Of a stretch of DNA of 64,000 nt, positions 63,997-64,000 are shown piece after piece. Position numbers and translations under genes: made by a program. Source of the DNA: Fasciolopsis buskii (taxonomy: Eukaryota; Platyhelminthes; Trematoda; Plagiorchiida; Fasciolidae); contig LUCM01008319.1 in the NCBI GenBank assembly GCA_008360955.1, positions 294,599 through 358,598 of the forward strand, read 5' to 3'. Numbering within the stretch: position 1 is the stretch's first letter; every line of letters starts with the position of its first letter. The notes below the pieces were generated by a model. The model made no database searches, was not told where the DNA came from, and saw only the letters and a program-made list of their open reading frames with translations.

Positions 63997-64000
63997 CCCA

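Noticed and set aside
1..64000. LINE, LTR or DNA-transposon coding regions
   Set aside because: I looked for reverse-transcriptase YxDD/FADD, integrase and transposase signatures in the longer frames and saw none. Only SINE copies and one possible retroposon tail are supportable.
1..64000. CRISPR arrays, operons, bacterial promoters or terminators
   Set aside because: No regularly spaced repeats and no closely packed genes. The splice-bounded receptor exon and SINEs indicate a eukaryotic nuclear genome.

Overview
This window looks like animal nuclear DNA, probably from an invertebrate. It is AT-rich (about 60% by eye) and mostly non-coding. The open frames are short and scattered, and the few convincing coding stretches end at GT...AG splice borders. 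Dispersed tRNA-derived retroposons and simple repeats are present. I see no operons, ribosome-binding sites, CRISPR arrays or other prokaryotic structure. A parasitic flatworm (trematode) genome would fit, but that is an inference from style, not proof.

Left end (1-3.1 kb, minus strand). The one gene I recognise with confidence is an exon of a biogenic-amine GPCR, closest in character to D2-like dopamine receptors. It carries the extracellular N-terminus, TM1 and TM2 (2601-3067) and ends at a canonical GTAAGA donor. Two weaker same-strand frames follow: one resembling the end of a TM3 helix (2146-2264) and one resembling a TM7 plus tail (757-1110). They could belong to the same or another receptor, or be chance. 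A SINE copy lies between them.

3-15 kb. Mostly non-coding. Candidate plus-strand exons occur at 7008-7073, 8412-8578 and 11183-11306. The best is 11183-11306, a terminal exon with a strong 3' splice site and a CxxC...CxxC zinc-knuckle pattern. At 12.66-14.67 kb one plus-strand frame has far fewer stops than expected, which suggests an old decayed coding sequence. A second SINE copy follows at about 14.9-15.06 kb.

15-49 kb. A long, gene-poor region. Low-confidence exon candidates are at 20730-20900(-), 23110-23616(-), 25709-25888(-), 28322-28692(-), 37271-37375(+) and 39168-39478(-). A third SINE copy is at 35405-35593(+). There are also a perfect 12-bp hairpin at 15717-15742, a 16-bp AT palindrome at 32521-32536, and a polypyrimidine mirror tract bracketed by a 10-bp inverted repeat at 42740-42791.

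49-64 kb. A candidate terminal exon with poly(A) signals lies at 49140-49383(+). A Cys-rich frame is at 50425-50772(+) and a fourth SINE copy at about 52981-53158(-). Two plus-strand pieces near the right edge (61018-61119 and 63845-63996) resemble the first and last parts of a fibronectin type III domain.

The four SINE copies, recognised here by comparing them with one another, are the clearest repeat family. The amine receptor exon is the clearest gene. Everything else is a graded candidate.
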